Assembly (NCBI RefSeq): GCF_024752305.1
Contig: NZ_JANTHX010000007.1
Coordinates: forward strand, 67,627 to 131,626
DNA length: 64,000 bases
Direction of reading: 5' to 3'
DNA from: Protaetiibacter mangrovi
GTDB taxonomy: Bacteria > Actinomycetota > Actinomycetes > Actinomycetales > Microbacteriaceae
This document shows, piece after piece, positions 28,148 to 36,115 of the stretch. Every line of letters begins with the position of its first letter. The stretch's first letter is position 1. A program made the translations under genes and the position numbers. The notes under the pieces were generated by a model. That model was not told the origin of the DNA and did no database searches. It was given only the letters and a program-made list of their open reading frames with translations.

Positions 28148-29584
28148 CTACGAGACGATGTGCATCGCCCGGGCCGCGTCCGTGACGGCGCCCGACAGGG
28201 AGGGGTAGACCGAGAACGCGCGCGCCAGCTGGTCGACCGTGAGCCGGTGCTCGACCGCGAGCGCGATCGGCAGGATGAGATCGGACGCCTTCGGGGCGAC
28301 GACGACCCCGCCGATGACGGTGCCGGACCCGGTGCGGGCGAACAGCTTCACGAAGCCGTCCTTGATGCCCTCCATCTTCGCCCGCGGGTTCGACGCGAGC
28401 GACAGCTTGTAGATCTCGCCCTGGGCGATGCCGTCCTCGATCTGCTTCTGCGACCACCCGACCGTCGCCACCTCGGGGTGCGTGAAGATGTTGCTCGTCA
28501 CGTTGCGCAGCTCGGTCGGCGTGACCGCGTCGCCCATGGCGTGGTAGACGGCCGTGCGCCCCTGCATCGACGCGACCGAGGCGAGCGGGAGGAAGTCACT
28601 GCAGTCGCCGGCCGCGTAGACCATCGGCATCGAGGTGCGCGCGACGCGGTTGACGCGGATGTGGCCGGACTCGGTCAGCTGCACCCCGGCCTCCTCGAGG
28701 CCGAGGCCCGCCGTGTTGGGCACGGATCCGACGGCGAGCAGGCAGTGCGACCCCTCCACCGTGCGCCCGTCGGAGAGGGTGACCACGACACCGTCGCCTC
28801 TGCGCTCGACCGACTGCATGCGCGACTTGGAGAGCACGGTCATGCCCCCGCGCACGAAGACGTTCTCGATGACGCGCGCCGCATCCGCGTCCTCGCCGGG
28901 GAGCACCTGCTCGCGGCTGGACACGAGCGTGACCTGGGCGCCGAGGGCGCGATACGCCGACGCGAACTCCGCACCGGTGACGCCGGAGCCGACGACGATC
29001 AGGTGCTCGGGCACCTCGTCGAGGTTGTAGAGCTGGGTCCAGGTGAGGATGCGTCGCCCGTCGGGCTTCGCGCTCGGCAGCACGCGCGGGCTCGCGCCGA
29101 CCGCCACGACGACCGTGTCGGCGACGAACTCGTCGAAGTCGACGCGCTTCTTGCCCTTGCCGGTCGAGACGACGAGACGGTCCGGTCCGTCGAGGCGGCC
29201 GTCGCCCGCGACGATGCGCACGCCCGCCTTGATGAGCTGGGACTTCATGTCCTCCGACTGCTGGCGCGCGAGCAGCAGCAGTCGCTGGTTGACGGCCGCG
29301 AGGTTCACCGTCACCTCGGGACGCACCGCGCGCCCCGCATCCGTGCGCGAGAAGAACTGCACGCCCAGATCGGCCGCCTGCCCGACATCCGTCGCCGCAC
29401 CCGCGGTCGCGATGAGCGACTTCGACGGCACCACATCGGTGAGCACCGCCGAGCCGCCGACGCCGGCGCGCTCGACGAGCGTCACCTCGGCGCCGAGCTG
29501 GGCGCCGGTGAGCGCCGCCTCGTAGCCGCCGGGGCCGCCCCCGAGTACCGCGATGCGCTGGGTCCGCTCGAACTCGTAGGGCAT
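28148..29584 (-). CDS. lpdA: NAD(P)H-quinone/FAD pyridine nucleotide oxidoreductase (LpdA-like)
   Basis: 478 residues with the dihydrolipoamide dehydrogenase fold: FAD motif VLGGGPGGYEAAL near residue 12, NAD motif VVGSGVTGAEFASAY, second FAD motif VYAAGDCSD, and a C-terminal interface domain. The place of the redox disulphide reads GGSAVLTDVVPSKSL with no cysteine, so it cannot act as lipoamide dehydrogenase. This fits M. tuberculosis LpdA (Rv3303c), a quinone-reducing flavoprotein found at the equivalent map position. ATG 29584 starts MPYEF; an upstream in-frame ATG would add six residues. Confidence 0.87.
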   Translation of the reverse strand: MPYEFERTQRIAVLGGGPGGYEAALTGAQLGAEVTLVERAGVGGSAVLTDVVPSKSLIATAGAATDVGQAADLGVQFFSRTDAGRAVRPEVTVNLAAVNQRLLLLARQQSEDMKSQLIKAGVRIVAGDGRLDGPDRLVVSTGKGKKRVDFDEFVADTVVVAVGASPRVLPSAKPDGRRILTWTQLYNLDEVPEHLIVVGSGVTGAEFASAYRALGAQVTLVSSREQVLPGEDADAARVIENVFVRGGMTVLSKSRMQSVERRGDGVVVTLSDGRTVEGSHCLLAVGSVPNTAGLGLEEAGVQLTESGHIRVNRVARTSMPMVYAAGDCSDFLPLASVASMQGRTAVYHAMGDAVTPTELRNVTSNIFTHPEVATVGWSQKQIEDGIAQGEIYKLSLASNPRAKMEGIKDGFVKLFARTGSGTVIGGVVVAPKASDLILPIALAVEHRLTVDQLARAFSVYPSLSGAVTDAARAMHIVS

Positions 29585-29648
29585 GACTCCATCTTCGCGC
29601 ATCCGCGGGACGGATTCGCGCGCCCGCCCGCGCGTGCGGCCTGCCGAA

Positions 29649-29654
29649 TAAGGT
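29649..29654 (+). promoter_or_regulatory. Leaderless promoter -10 for deoD
   Basis: TAAGGT six bases before ATG 29661. GAGGGG immediately before the ATG is too close to serve as a good Shine-Dalgarno. Confidence 0.5.
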
Positions 29655-29660
29655 GAGGGG

Positions 29661-30488
29661 ATGCAGACCTCGCACCCCCTCGACGACGAGGATGTCGATC
29701 CCTTCGCCGTCGCCCGCATCGCCGCCGGGCAGCTCGCGGAGGCGACCGGCGTCGAGCGCCACGACCTCGCGCTGACCCTCGGCTCCGGATGGGCGAAGGC
29801 CGCCGACCTCATCGGCGAGACCGTCGCGACCATCCCGGCGACCGAGATCCACGGCTTCAGCGCGCCCGCCCTCACTGGCCACGTCGGCACGCTGCGCAGC
29901 GTGCTGCTGCCGAACGGCAAGCACGCGCTCGTGATCGGCGCGCGCACCCACTTCTACGAGGGCCACGGGGTGCGCCGCGTCGTGCACTCGGTGCGCACCG
30001 CGGCGGCGGCGGGGGCGACGACGATGATCCTCACCAACGGCGCGGGCGGCATCAAGGAGCACTGGACGCCGGGCACCCCGGTGCTCATCGGCGACCACAT
30101 CAACCTGACGGCCGCGTCGCCGCTCGAGGGCGCCACCTTCATCGACCTGACCGACCTCTACTCGGCCCGACTCCGCGCCGTGGCGCGGGGCGTGCAGCCC
30201 GACCTCGACGAGGGCGTCTACGTGCAGTTCCGCGGCCCGCACTACGAGACGCCCGCCGAGGTGCAGATGGCGAAGACCATCGGCGGCCACATCGTGGGCA
30301 TGTCGACCGCCCTCGAGGCGATCGCCGCGCGCCAGGCGGGTATGGAGGTGCTCGGTTTCTCCCTCATCACCAACCTCGCGGCCGGCATCTCCCCCGAACC
30401 GCTCAGCCACGCCGAGGTGCTCCAGGCGGGCAAGGACGCCGAGCCGGTGATCTCCGAGCTGCTCGCACGCGTCGTGGCGGCGATCTGA
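29661..30488 (+). CDS. deoD: Purine-nucleoside phosphorylase
   Basis: 275 residues, trimeric (PNP/MTAP) class rather than the hexameric DeoD fold. It cleaves inosine and guanosine with phosphate to base and ribose-1-phosphate. The landmarks are LTLGSGWAKAAD, ARTHFYEGHG with the phosphate-binding His, LTNGAGGIKEHWTPG, FRGPHYETPAE, and GMSTALEAIAARQAGMEVLGFSLITNLAAG compressed over the purine-binding region. Its stop shares a base with the next start (TGATG), coupling it to the phosphosugar mutase that may handle the released ribose-1-phosphate. The gene symbol follows the M. tuberculosis name for the same locus. Confidence 0.94.
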   Translation: MQTSHPLDDEDVDPFAVARIAAGQLAEATGVERHDLALTLGSGWAKAADLIGETVATIPATEIHGFSAPALTGHVGTLRSVLLPNGKHALVIGARTHFYEGHGVRRVVHSVRTAAAAGATTMILTNGAGGIKEHWTPGTPVLIGDHINLTAASPLEGATFIDLTDLYSARLRAVARGVQPDLDEGVYVQFRGPHYETPAEVQMAKTIGGHIVGMSTALEAIAARQAGMEVLGFSLITNLAAGISPEPLSHAEVLQAGKDAEPVISELLARVVAAI

Positions 30489-32155
30489 TGGGCACCGAGC
30501 TCGACCCGGTCGCCGCGGCCCGGGCATGGGCGGCGCAGGACCCGGACGAGGTCACCCGCGCCCAGCTCGAGGCGCTGCTCGCCCGAACCGACGCGGGCGA
30601 CCCGGACGCGCGAGCCGAGCTCGCCAGCCGGTTCGCCGGGCGGCTGACCTTCGGCACGGCGGGACTCCGCGGTGAGCTCGGGGCGGGGCCGCTGCGCATG
30701 AACCGCGTGCTCGTCGCCCAGGCCGCGGCAGGACTCGCCGCCTACCTGCTCGCCCGCGACCCGCATCCCTCCGTCGTGATCGGCTACGACGGCCGCCGCA
30801 ACTCCGCCGTCTTCGCGCGCGACACCGCCGAGCTCATGGCGGGCGCGGGCGTGCGCGCGGTCCTGCTGCCGCGGATGCTGCCGACCCCGGTGCTGGCGTT
30901 CGCCGTGCGCCACCTCGACACGAGCGCGGGGGTGATGGTGACGGCGAGCCACAATCCCGCGGGCGACAACGGCTACAAGGTGTACCTCGGCGGCCTCGAC
31001 CACGGTTCGCAGATCGTGCCGCCCGCCGACGCCGCCATCCAGGCGGCCATCGTGGACGCCGCCGCCGGGTCGATCGCCGACCTCCCCCGTTCGGACGCCT
31101 ACGAGACCGCCGACGACGAGGTGGTCGACGCCTACATCCGCCGCACCGCGGCGCGCATCGGGGATCCGCAGCCGCTGACGGTGGTCTACACCGCCATGCA
31201 CGGCGTCGGGTGGGAGACCGCGAGCCGCGTCTTCGCGGAGGCCGGCTTCGCGCAGGTGGTCTCGGTCGAGGCGCAGCAGGATCCCGACCCGGACTTCCCG
31301 ACGGTCGACTTCCCGAACCCCGAGGAGCCGGGGGCGATGGACCTCGCCTTCGCGACCGCCGCGGCACACGACGCCGACCTCGTGATCGCGAACGACCCCG
31401 ACGCCGACCGCGTCGCCGTGGGCGTCCCCGACGGCGCGGGCGGCTGGATGCGGCTCTCGGGCAACGAGGTCGGCTGGCTGCTCGGCTGGCGCGCCGCGCG
31501 CCGCGTCGCCGAGCGGAACATCGACCACGGCACCCTCGCCTGCTCGCTCGTCAGCTCGCCGGCGCTCGGCGTGGTGGCGCGCAAGGAGGGTCTCGACTTC
31601 GCCGAGACCCTGACCGGCTTCAAGTGGATCTCGCGCGTCGGCGACCTGCTCTACGGCTACGAGGAGGCGCTCGGCTACCTGGTCGACCCCGACAAGGTGC
31701 GCGACAAGGACGGCATCTCGGCGGCCGTCGAGGTGCTCGGCCTGTTCTCCGACCTCCGAGCCGCCGGCACGGACTTCGCCGAGCACCGCGCGGCGTTCGC
31801 CGACCGCTACGGGGCCTTCGCATCCGGCCAGATCTCGGTGCGGGTGGCGGACCTCGCCCGCATCCCCGAGCTGATGGCGCGCCTGCGCCACGACCCGCCG
31901 CGGGCGATCGGCGGCATCCGGGTCGAGCGGATCGACGACTTCGCGGGCGGGTTCGGGCAGTTCCCGCCGAGCGACATCCTGCGGTACCAGCTCGAGGGCG
32001 GATCGCGGGTGATCGTGCGCCCCTCGGGCACCGAGCCGAAGCTCAAGTGCTACCTCGACACCCGGTGCGACGAGGGCAGCCCCGAGGAGCGCCAGGCGAC
32101 CGCCGACGCCGCGCTCACCGCGCTCGACGAGGGCATGCGCGCGCTGCTGACCTAG
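30488..32155 (+). CDS. pmmB: Phosphosugar mutase (phosphoglucomutase/phosphomannomutase/phosphopentomutase type)
   Basis: 555 residues, alpha-D-phosphohexomutase family. The N-terminal GTAGLRGELGAG is typical of the PGM2/PmmB branch; the phosphoserine loop is VTASHNPAGDNGYK; the metal loop is ANDPDADRVAV; the sugar-recognition GYEEALG and the phosphate-binding RPSGTEPKLKCY complete the active site. In the PGM2 branch ribose-1-phosphate is often a good substrate, which suits the coupling to purine-nucleoside phosphorylase. Mannose-1-phosphate production for ManC is the alternative. The same pair (deoD-pmmB) stands in M. tuberculosis. Confidence 0.9.
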   Translation: MGTELDPVAAARAWAAQDPDEVTRAQLEALLARTDAGDPDARAELASRFAGRLTFGTAGLRGELGAGPLRMNRVLVAQAAAGLAAYLLARDPHPSVVIGYDGRRNSAVFARDTAELMAGAGVRAVLLPRMLPTPVLAFAVRHLDTSAGVMVTASHNPAGDNGYKVYLGGLDHGSQIVPPADAAIQAAIVDAAAGSIADLPRSDAYETADDEVVDAYIRRTAARIGDPQPLTVVYTAMHGVGWETASRVFAEAGFAQVVSVEAQQDPDPDFPTVDFPNPEEPGAMDLAFATAAAHDADLVIANDPDADRVAVGVPDGAGGWMRLSGNEVGWLLGWRAARRVAERNIDHGTLACSLVSSPALGVVARKEGLDFAETLTGFKWISRVGDLLYGYEEALGYLVDPDKVRDKDGISAAVEVLGLFSDLRAAGTDFAEHRAAFADRYGAFASGQISVRVADLARIPELMARLRHDPPRAIGGIRVERIDDFAGGFGQFPPSDILRYQLEGGSRVIVRPSGTEPKLKCYLDTRCDEGSPEERQATADAALTALDEGMRALLT

Positions 32156-32192
32156 CGTCGCGATCAGGCGGCACCGACGTCAGCCGACGAGA

Positions 32193-32465
32193 TCAGCCCA
32201 GGGCGTTCTCGAGCTTGCGCTGCAGTTCGGCGGTGTCGAAGTAGTTCTCGACGACGATCACGTCGGCGAAGGTGCGCCCGATCGTCTCGACGAACTCCGG
32301 TCCCGTGAGGATCACCTGGGCGTCGTCGAGCTCGCTCTCGAGCATCGAGGCGTCGATCGCCACCACGCGCGCGTCGATGCCCAGGCGCTGCAGCGCCCGC
32401 TCCGCATTCACCTTGAGGATGCCGCTCGTTCCGATGCCCGCGCCGCACAGGGTCAGGATCTTCAC
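32193..32465 (-). CDS. PTS IIB component, ascorbate/galactitol type
   Basis: 90 residues, a single SgaB/GatB-like domain. MKILTLCGAGIGTSGIL carries the phosphocysteine C7 in the usual loop, followed by the alternating strand-helix pattern (ARVVAIDAS, AQVILTGPEF, DVIVVENYFD). It would accept phosphate from the IIA protein encoded just upstream. The ATG at 32465 overlaps the IIA stop. No IIC permease gene is found in this window, so either the permease is elsewhere or the pair acts as a regulatory relay. Confidence 0.87.
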   Translation of the reverse strand: MKILTLCGAGIGTSGILKVNAERALQRLGIDARVVAIDASMLESELDDAQVILTGPEFVETIGRTFADVIVVENYFDTAELQRKLENALG

Positions 32466-32920
32466 GGGGCGACCCCGAGGATCCCGCGCACCTCGTCGAC
32501 CGTCGCGGCATCCGCGATGCGCTCGACGGCATCCGAGTCGTTGAAGATGTTGGCGATCTCGGCGACCAGCTGCAGATGCCGCGCGCTCGAGGCCCCTGCG
32601 AGGGCGAGCACGACGCGCACCGGATCGTTGTGCGGATGCCCGAACGGCACCGGATCGGCGAGGGTCACGATCGCGAGGCCGTCGCGCCGCACGGCGGGAC
32701 CGGGGCGCGCGTGTGCGAGTGCGAGGCCGGGCGCCACGACGACGTACGGTCCGTGGGCCTCGATCATGCGGATCATGTCGACCGCGTAGCCGGCATCGGT
32801 GGCACCGCTCGCCGTCAGGGCGCGTCCGGCGATCTCGACGGCCTCGCGCCAGTCGCGCGCGCGGGCACGCAGGACGACCGCCTCGTCCGGCAGCGGGGGC
32901 AGGGTGGCGGTGTCGTCCAT
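32462..32920 (-). CDS. PTS IIA component, mannitol/ascorbate type
   Basis: 152 residues. The phospho-accepting histidine is H70 in APGLALAHARPGPAVRRDG, with the conserved FGHPHNDPVRVVLALAG and HLQLVAEIANIF segments after it (UlaC/SgaA-like IIA). It would take phosphate from HPr and pass it to the adjacent IIB. The ATG shares one base with the adenosine deaminase stop, so add, IIA and IIB form one leaderless operon. The link between a PTS pair and adenosine deaminase suggests a nucleoside or pentose-related substrate; this is inference. Confidence 0.86.
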   Translation of the reverse strand: MDDTATLPPLPDEAVVLRARARDWREAVEIAGRALTASGATDAGYAVDMIRMIEAHGPYVVVAPGLALAHARPGPAVRRDGLAIVTLADPVPFGHPHNDPVRVVLALAGASSARHLQLVAEIANIFNDSDAVERIADAATVDEVRGILGVAP

Positions 32921-34041
32921 CAGGCGGCGCCGAACCCGCGTTCGAGCAGCTCGACGAGCTCCGCGCGATCCTCCAGGGGCAGGAACGCGGCCTCGGCGGC
33001 GTTGATCTGGAACGTCAGCAGGTCGTCGAGGTCGTAGCCGAAGGCGTCGACGAGCAGGGCGAGCTCGCGCGTGAGGCTCGTGGCGCTCATCAGGCGGTTG
33101 TCGGTGTTCACGGTGACCCGGAAGCCCAGCTGGTAGAGCAGGTCGAAGGGGTGCGCGGTCAGGTCGTCGCCCCACGCGGCGATCGCCCCGGTCTGCAGGT
33201 TCGAGCTGGGGCTCGTCTCGAGGGCGATCCCCCGATCCTTCACCCACTGCGCGAGCCGGCCGAGGCTCACGTAGCTGGCCTCGTCGTCCTGCGACTCGAT
33301 CGTGATGTCCTCGGCGATCCGCACCCCGTGACCGAGCCGCAGGGCGTGACCGTCGACGAGGGCGCCGCGGATCGACTCGAGGCCGTCGGCCTCGCCCGCG
33401 TGGACGGTCGCCGGGAAGCACTCGCGGGCGAGCAGGTCGAAGGCCTCGGCGAACCGACCGGCGGGGAATCCGGCCTCCGGGCCGGCGATGTCGAAGCCGA
33501 CCGCGCCGCGGTCGCGGTGGCGCAGTGCCAGCTCGGCGATCTCGGTGCCGCGGTCGAGGTGGCGCATGGCGCTGATGAGCTGCCCCACCCGGATGCCGTG
33601 GCCGACCTCCGCCGCCGCGTCCACGCCCTCGTCGAGTCCGCGCTGCACGGCCTCGACCGCCTCGTCGAGGCTGAGACCCCGCGCCAGGTGCTGTTCGGGC
33701 GCCCAGCGGATCTCGCCCCACACCACGCCGTCGGCCGCGAGGTCCTCGACGAACTCGCGGGAGACGCGCGTGAGCCCCTCGGCGGTCTGCATGACGGCGG
33801 TGGTCAGGTCGAAGGTCTTCAGGTACTCGACGAGCGAGCCGGAGTCGGACTTCTCGGCGAACCAGGCGGCGAGAGAGTCGGCGTCCGATGCGGGCAGCTC
33901 GAGGCCGAGCGGCTCGGCGAGCTCGATGATCGTCTGCGGCCGCAGCCCCCCGTCGAGGTGGTCGTGCAGGGACACCTTGGGCAGTGCCCGCAGGTCGATC
34001 CCGTCGACGACGTGGTGGTGTGCGGATGCTCCGTCGCTCAT
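32920..34041 (-). CDS. add: Adenosine deaminase
   Basis: 373 residues. It deaminates adenosine or deoxyadenosine to inosine, feeding the purine-nucleoside phosphorylase encoded at 29.7 kb. Zinc ligands are H26 and H28 in SLHDHLDGG, the later His in FPATVHAGEADG, and Asp in VNTDNRLMS; LGHGVRIAED carries the catalytic His. The TDN motif replaces the more common TDDP. A TACGCT -10 element six bases before the ATG predicts a leaderless message. It is in the same map position as Rv3313c. Confidence 0.95.
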   Translation of the reverse strand: MSDGASAHHHVVDGIDLRALPKVSLHDHLDGGLRPQTIIELAEPLGLELPASDADSLAAWFAEKSDSGSLVEYLKTFDLTTAVMQTAEGLTRVSREFVEDLAADGVVWGEIRWAPEQHLARGLSLDEAVEAVQRGLDEGVDAAAEVGHGIRVGQLISAMRHLDRGTEIAELALRHRDRGAVGFDIAGPEAGFPAGRFAEAFDLLARECFPATVHAGEADGLESIRGALVDGHALRLGHGVRIAEDITIESQDDEASYVSLGRLAQWVKDRGIALETSPSSNLQTGAIAAWGDDLTAHPFDLLYQLGFRVTVNTDNRLMSATSLTRELALLVDAFGYDLDDLLTFQINAAEAAFLPLEDRAELVELLERGFGAA

Positions 34042-34047
34042 GGTTCC

Positions 34048-34053
34048 AGCGTA
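34048..34053 (-). promoter_or_regulatory. Leaderless promoter -10 for add-PTS operon
   Basis: TACGCT on the minus strand, six bases before the add ATG. Confidence 0.5.
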
Positions 34054-34110
34054 GTCGCGCGGGGGGTGCCGATCCTGTGCCGGAGCCGAATGCCGGCGCC
34101 CCGGGACGGG

Positions 34111-34848
34111 CTATCCTGCGGCGCCGCCCGCGCCCGCGAGGCGGGTCGTGATGGCCGCCGCGGCCTCGATCGCGAGGTCGCGCACCCGGTCGGCGTCGGC
34201 CTCGCTGAAACTGGTGGCGACGTACGGCACGGTGAGGGCCGCGCGGGCGTGCCCGCGGGCGTCGCGCACGGTGGCGACGAGGTCGGCGATTCCGGGTTCG
34301 CGGGGGTCGTGGCGGCGCAGCGAGCCGTCGGTCGCGACCTCCGCGAGCGCGGCCGGGTCGACGGCCCCCGCGAGCGCGGCACGCAGCTCCGGCGGGGCGC
34401 CCGCCACCAGCACCGTGCCGGTCGCGCTGGCGAGCGGGAAGGCCGCACCCACCCGTACGCGGTATCCGAAGTCCGCCGGGCTCTCCACCTGGGCCACCAC
34501 CCGCACCGCGTCGCCGTCGAGCACGGCCAGGTTGCAGGACTGCCGGATCTCGGCGGCGAGCCCGCGCATGACCGGCGTCGCCGCCACGAGCAGGCCGCGC
34601 AGCGGCGGGTGGCGATGGGCGAGGTCGAAGGGCGCCATCGAGAGGGAGTAGAGCCCCGACGCGCGGTCGCGGATGATCCAGCCGCGGTTCTCGAGCACGA
34701 CCAGCACGCGGAAGATCTGCCCGACGCTGCGCCCGGTCGCCTCCGCGAGCTCGGTCTGGGTCGCGCCCTCGGCGCGGTCGGCGAGCACCTCGAGCACGTC
34801 GAGCGCCTTGTCGACCGCGGGGGCCGAGTAGTCGGGCTGGCCGCTCAT
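34111..34848 (-). CDS. IclR family transcriptional regulator
   Basis: 245 residues. A winged helix-turn-helix occupies about 8-65 (VDKALDVLEVLADRAEGATQ, then TELAEATGRSVGQIFRVLVVLENRGWI), and an effector-binding IclR domain covers 80-240 with NLAVLDGDAVRVVAQVESP and FPLASATGTVLVAG. It follows the SAHH-like gene by five bases on the same strand. The inverted repeat ATATGAA-N7-TTCATAT at 36070-36090, in front of the SAHH-like gene and the nucleosidase, resembles IclR/KdgR operators, so this protein likely controls both. Effector unknown, perhaps a nucleoside or pentose. Confidence 0.9.
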   Translation of the reverse strand: MSGQPDYSAPAVDKALDVLEVLADRAEGATQTELAEATGRSVGQIFRVLVVLENRGWIIRDRASGLYSLSMAPFDLAHRHPPLRGLLVAATPVMRGLAAEIRQSCNLAVLDGDAVRVVAQVESPADFGYRVRVGAAFPLASATGTVLVAGAPPELRAALAGAVDPAALAEVATDGSLRRHDPREPGIADLVATVRDARGHARAALTVPYVATSFSEADADRVRDLAIEAAAAITTRLAGAGGAAG

Positions 34849-34853
34849 GCCGC

Positions 34854-36044
34854 TCAGCGATCCGCGCCCATCGCTCGCAGCATGCGCCGGGCGATCTCGC
34901 GGTCGATGTCGTCGGGAACCGGCTGCGCCCCCGGGGCGAGCGCAGCGGCGCGCGTCGCGATCCGCTCGAGCGACAGGGTCTGCAGCAGGAAGCCGAGGTC
35001 CATCGACTCGAGCGAATTGCCCTTCGGCTCGCGCCCGGCGAGGTTCATCATCCGCCCGCCGGCGAGCAGCACCACGTGCCGACCGTCCGGCAGTTCGACG
35101 CGCTCGATCGCCTCGTCCATCCGGATGACGGATGCCGCGCCCGCCATGAGCTCCGGAACGTCGATCTCCCACGGGAAGTGGCCGCAGTTGGCGAGCACCG
35201 CGCCGTCGGCGACGCGCGCGAAGAACTCCGCACCGAGCACCCCCGGTCGGCCCGTCGCCGTGATGAACACCTCGCCCCAGTCGGCGAGGTCGAGCAGGGA
35301 TGCGACGCGGAAGCCGTCGAGCGCCGCCTCGAACGCCTTCAGCGCGTCGACCTCGACGACCGCCACCTTTCCCCCGAGCTGGCGCAGGTAGTGGGCGACG
35401 CCGCGCCCGCACCATCCGTAGCCCGCGACCACGAAGCGGCGGCCCGGCACCATCAGGTTGGTGAGACGCATGAAGCTCTCGACCACCGACTGGCCGACCG
35501 CGTGCTTGTTCTCGCCGATCGCCTTCAGCAGGCTGTCGTTGATCACGATCACCGGGAACGGCACGCGCCCGGCGAGCTCGCCGCGCAGCCGGTCGCCGCC
35601 GGAGGTGGTCTCCTCGGTGCCGCCGAGCACGCGGGCGGTCTCGCCGCGTGCGACGATGCCGGCGGCGAGGTCGGCGCCGTTGTCGAGCAGGATGTCAGGC
35701 GCGGCCTCCAGCACCGAGGCGACGTTCGCGTGGTGCTGGTCGAGGCTGTCGTCGCGGCTGCCGAACACCGTCATGCCGGCCGCGCGCAGGTGGGCGACCA
35801 CGTCATCCTGCGTGGAGCCGTGGTTGCCGGTCGCGACGATCTCGGCCCCGCCGGCCACGAGCGTCTCGAGCAGCACCGCCGTCTTCGGTTCGAGGTGCAG
35901 CGACATCCCGATGCGGTGTCCGGCGAAGGGCCGCGAGCGGCCGAGGTCGTCGCGGGCGGCGGCGAGCAGCGGCATGCGCGAGCGGATCCAGGCGATGCGT
36001 GCGGCGCCGCGAGCGGCGAGGTCGTCGGTGGCGAGGACGGTCAT
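34854..36044 (-). CDS. Adenosylhomocysteinase-like protein, divergent short form
   Basis: 396 residues, SAHH family. Conserved parts are LHLEPKTAVLLETL, GNHGSTQDDVV, LGGTEETTSGGDRL and an NAD motif VVAGYGWCGRGVA. But the catalytic stretch reads NDSLLKAIGENKHAVGQS, with Glu and His where SAHH has Asp-Asn-X-Tyr, and the C-terminal KxxxYRY tail of canonical SAHH is absent. It could cleave SAH to adenosine, or act on a related thioether nucleoside such as S-inosylhomocysteine. Adenosine deaminase and an IclR gene lie next to it. Start ATG 36044 is chosen; an in-frame start about 13 codons upstream would overlap the operator. Confidence 0.78.
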   Translation of the reverse strand: MTVLATDDLAARGAARIAWIRSRMPLLAAARDDLGRSRPFAGHRIGMSLHLEPKTAVLLETLVAGGAEIVATGNHGSTQDDVVAHLRAAGMTVFGSRDDSLDQHHANVASVLEAAPDILLDNGADLAAGIVARGETARVLGGTEETTSGGDRLRGELAGRVPFPVIVINDSLLKAIGENKHAVGQSVVESFMRLTNLMVPGRRFVVAGYGWCGRGVAHYLRQLGGKVAVVEVDALKAFEAALDGFRVASLLDLADWGEVFITATGRPGVLGAEFFARVADGAVLANCGHFPWEIDVPELMAGAASVIRMDEAIERVELPDGRHVVLLAGGRMMNLAGREPKGNSLESMDLGFLLQTLSLERIATRAAALAPGAQPVPDDIDREIARRMLRAMGADR

Positions 36045-36069
36045 GCGGCCATCGTCGCACGGCTTGCGT

Positions 36070-36090
36070 ATATGAACAAGCATTTCATAT
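36070..36090. promoter_or_regulatory. IclR-type operator between divergent genes
   Basis: ATATGAA at 36070-36076 and TTCATAT at 36084-36090 form a perfect inverted repeat with a seven-base spacer; GATATC follows at 36093-36098. The pattern resembles the TGAAACA/TTTCA operators of KdgR-like IclR proteins. It lies upstream of the nucleosidase promoter and just before the SAHH-like gene, and is the most AT-rich spot for kilobases around. Confidence 0.6.
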
Positions 36091-36103
36091 CTGATATCGC
36101 TGC

Positions 36104-36109
36104 TAGGAT
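36104..36109 (+). promoter_or_regulatory. Leaderless promoter -10 for the nucleoside hydrolase
   Basis: TAGGAT six bases before ATG 36116, 13 bases downstream of the IclR-type operator, so a bound regulator would cover the -35 region. Confidence 0.6.
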
Positions 36110-36115
36110 CGGCCC

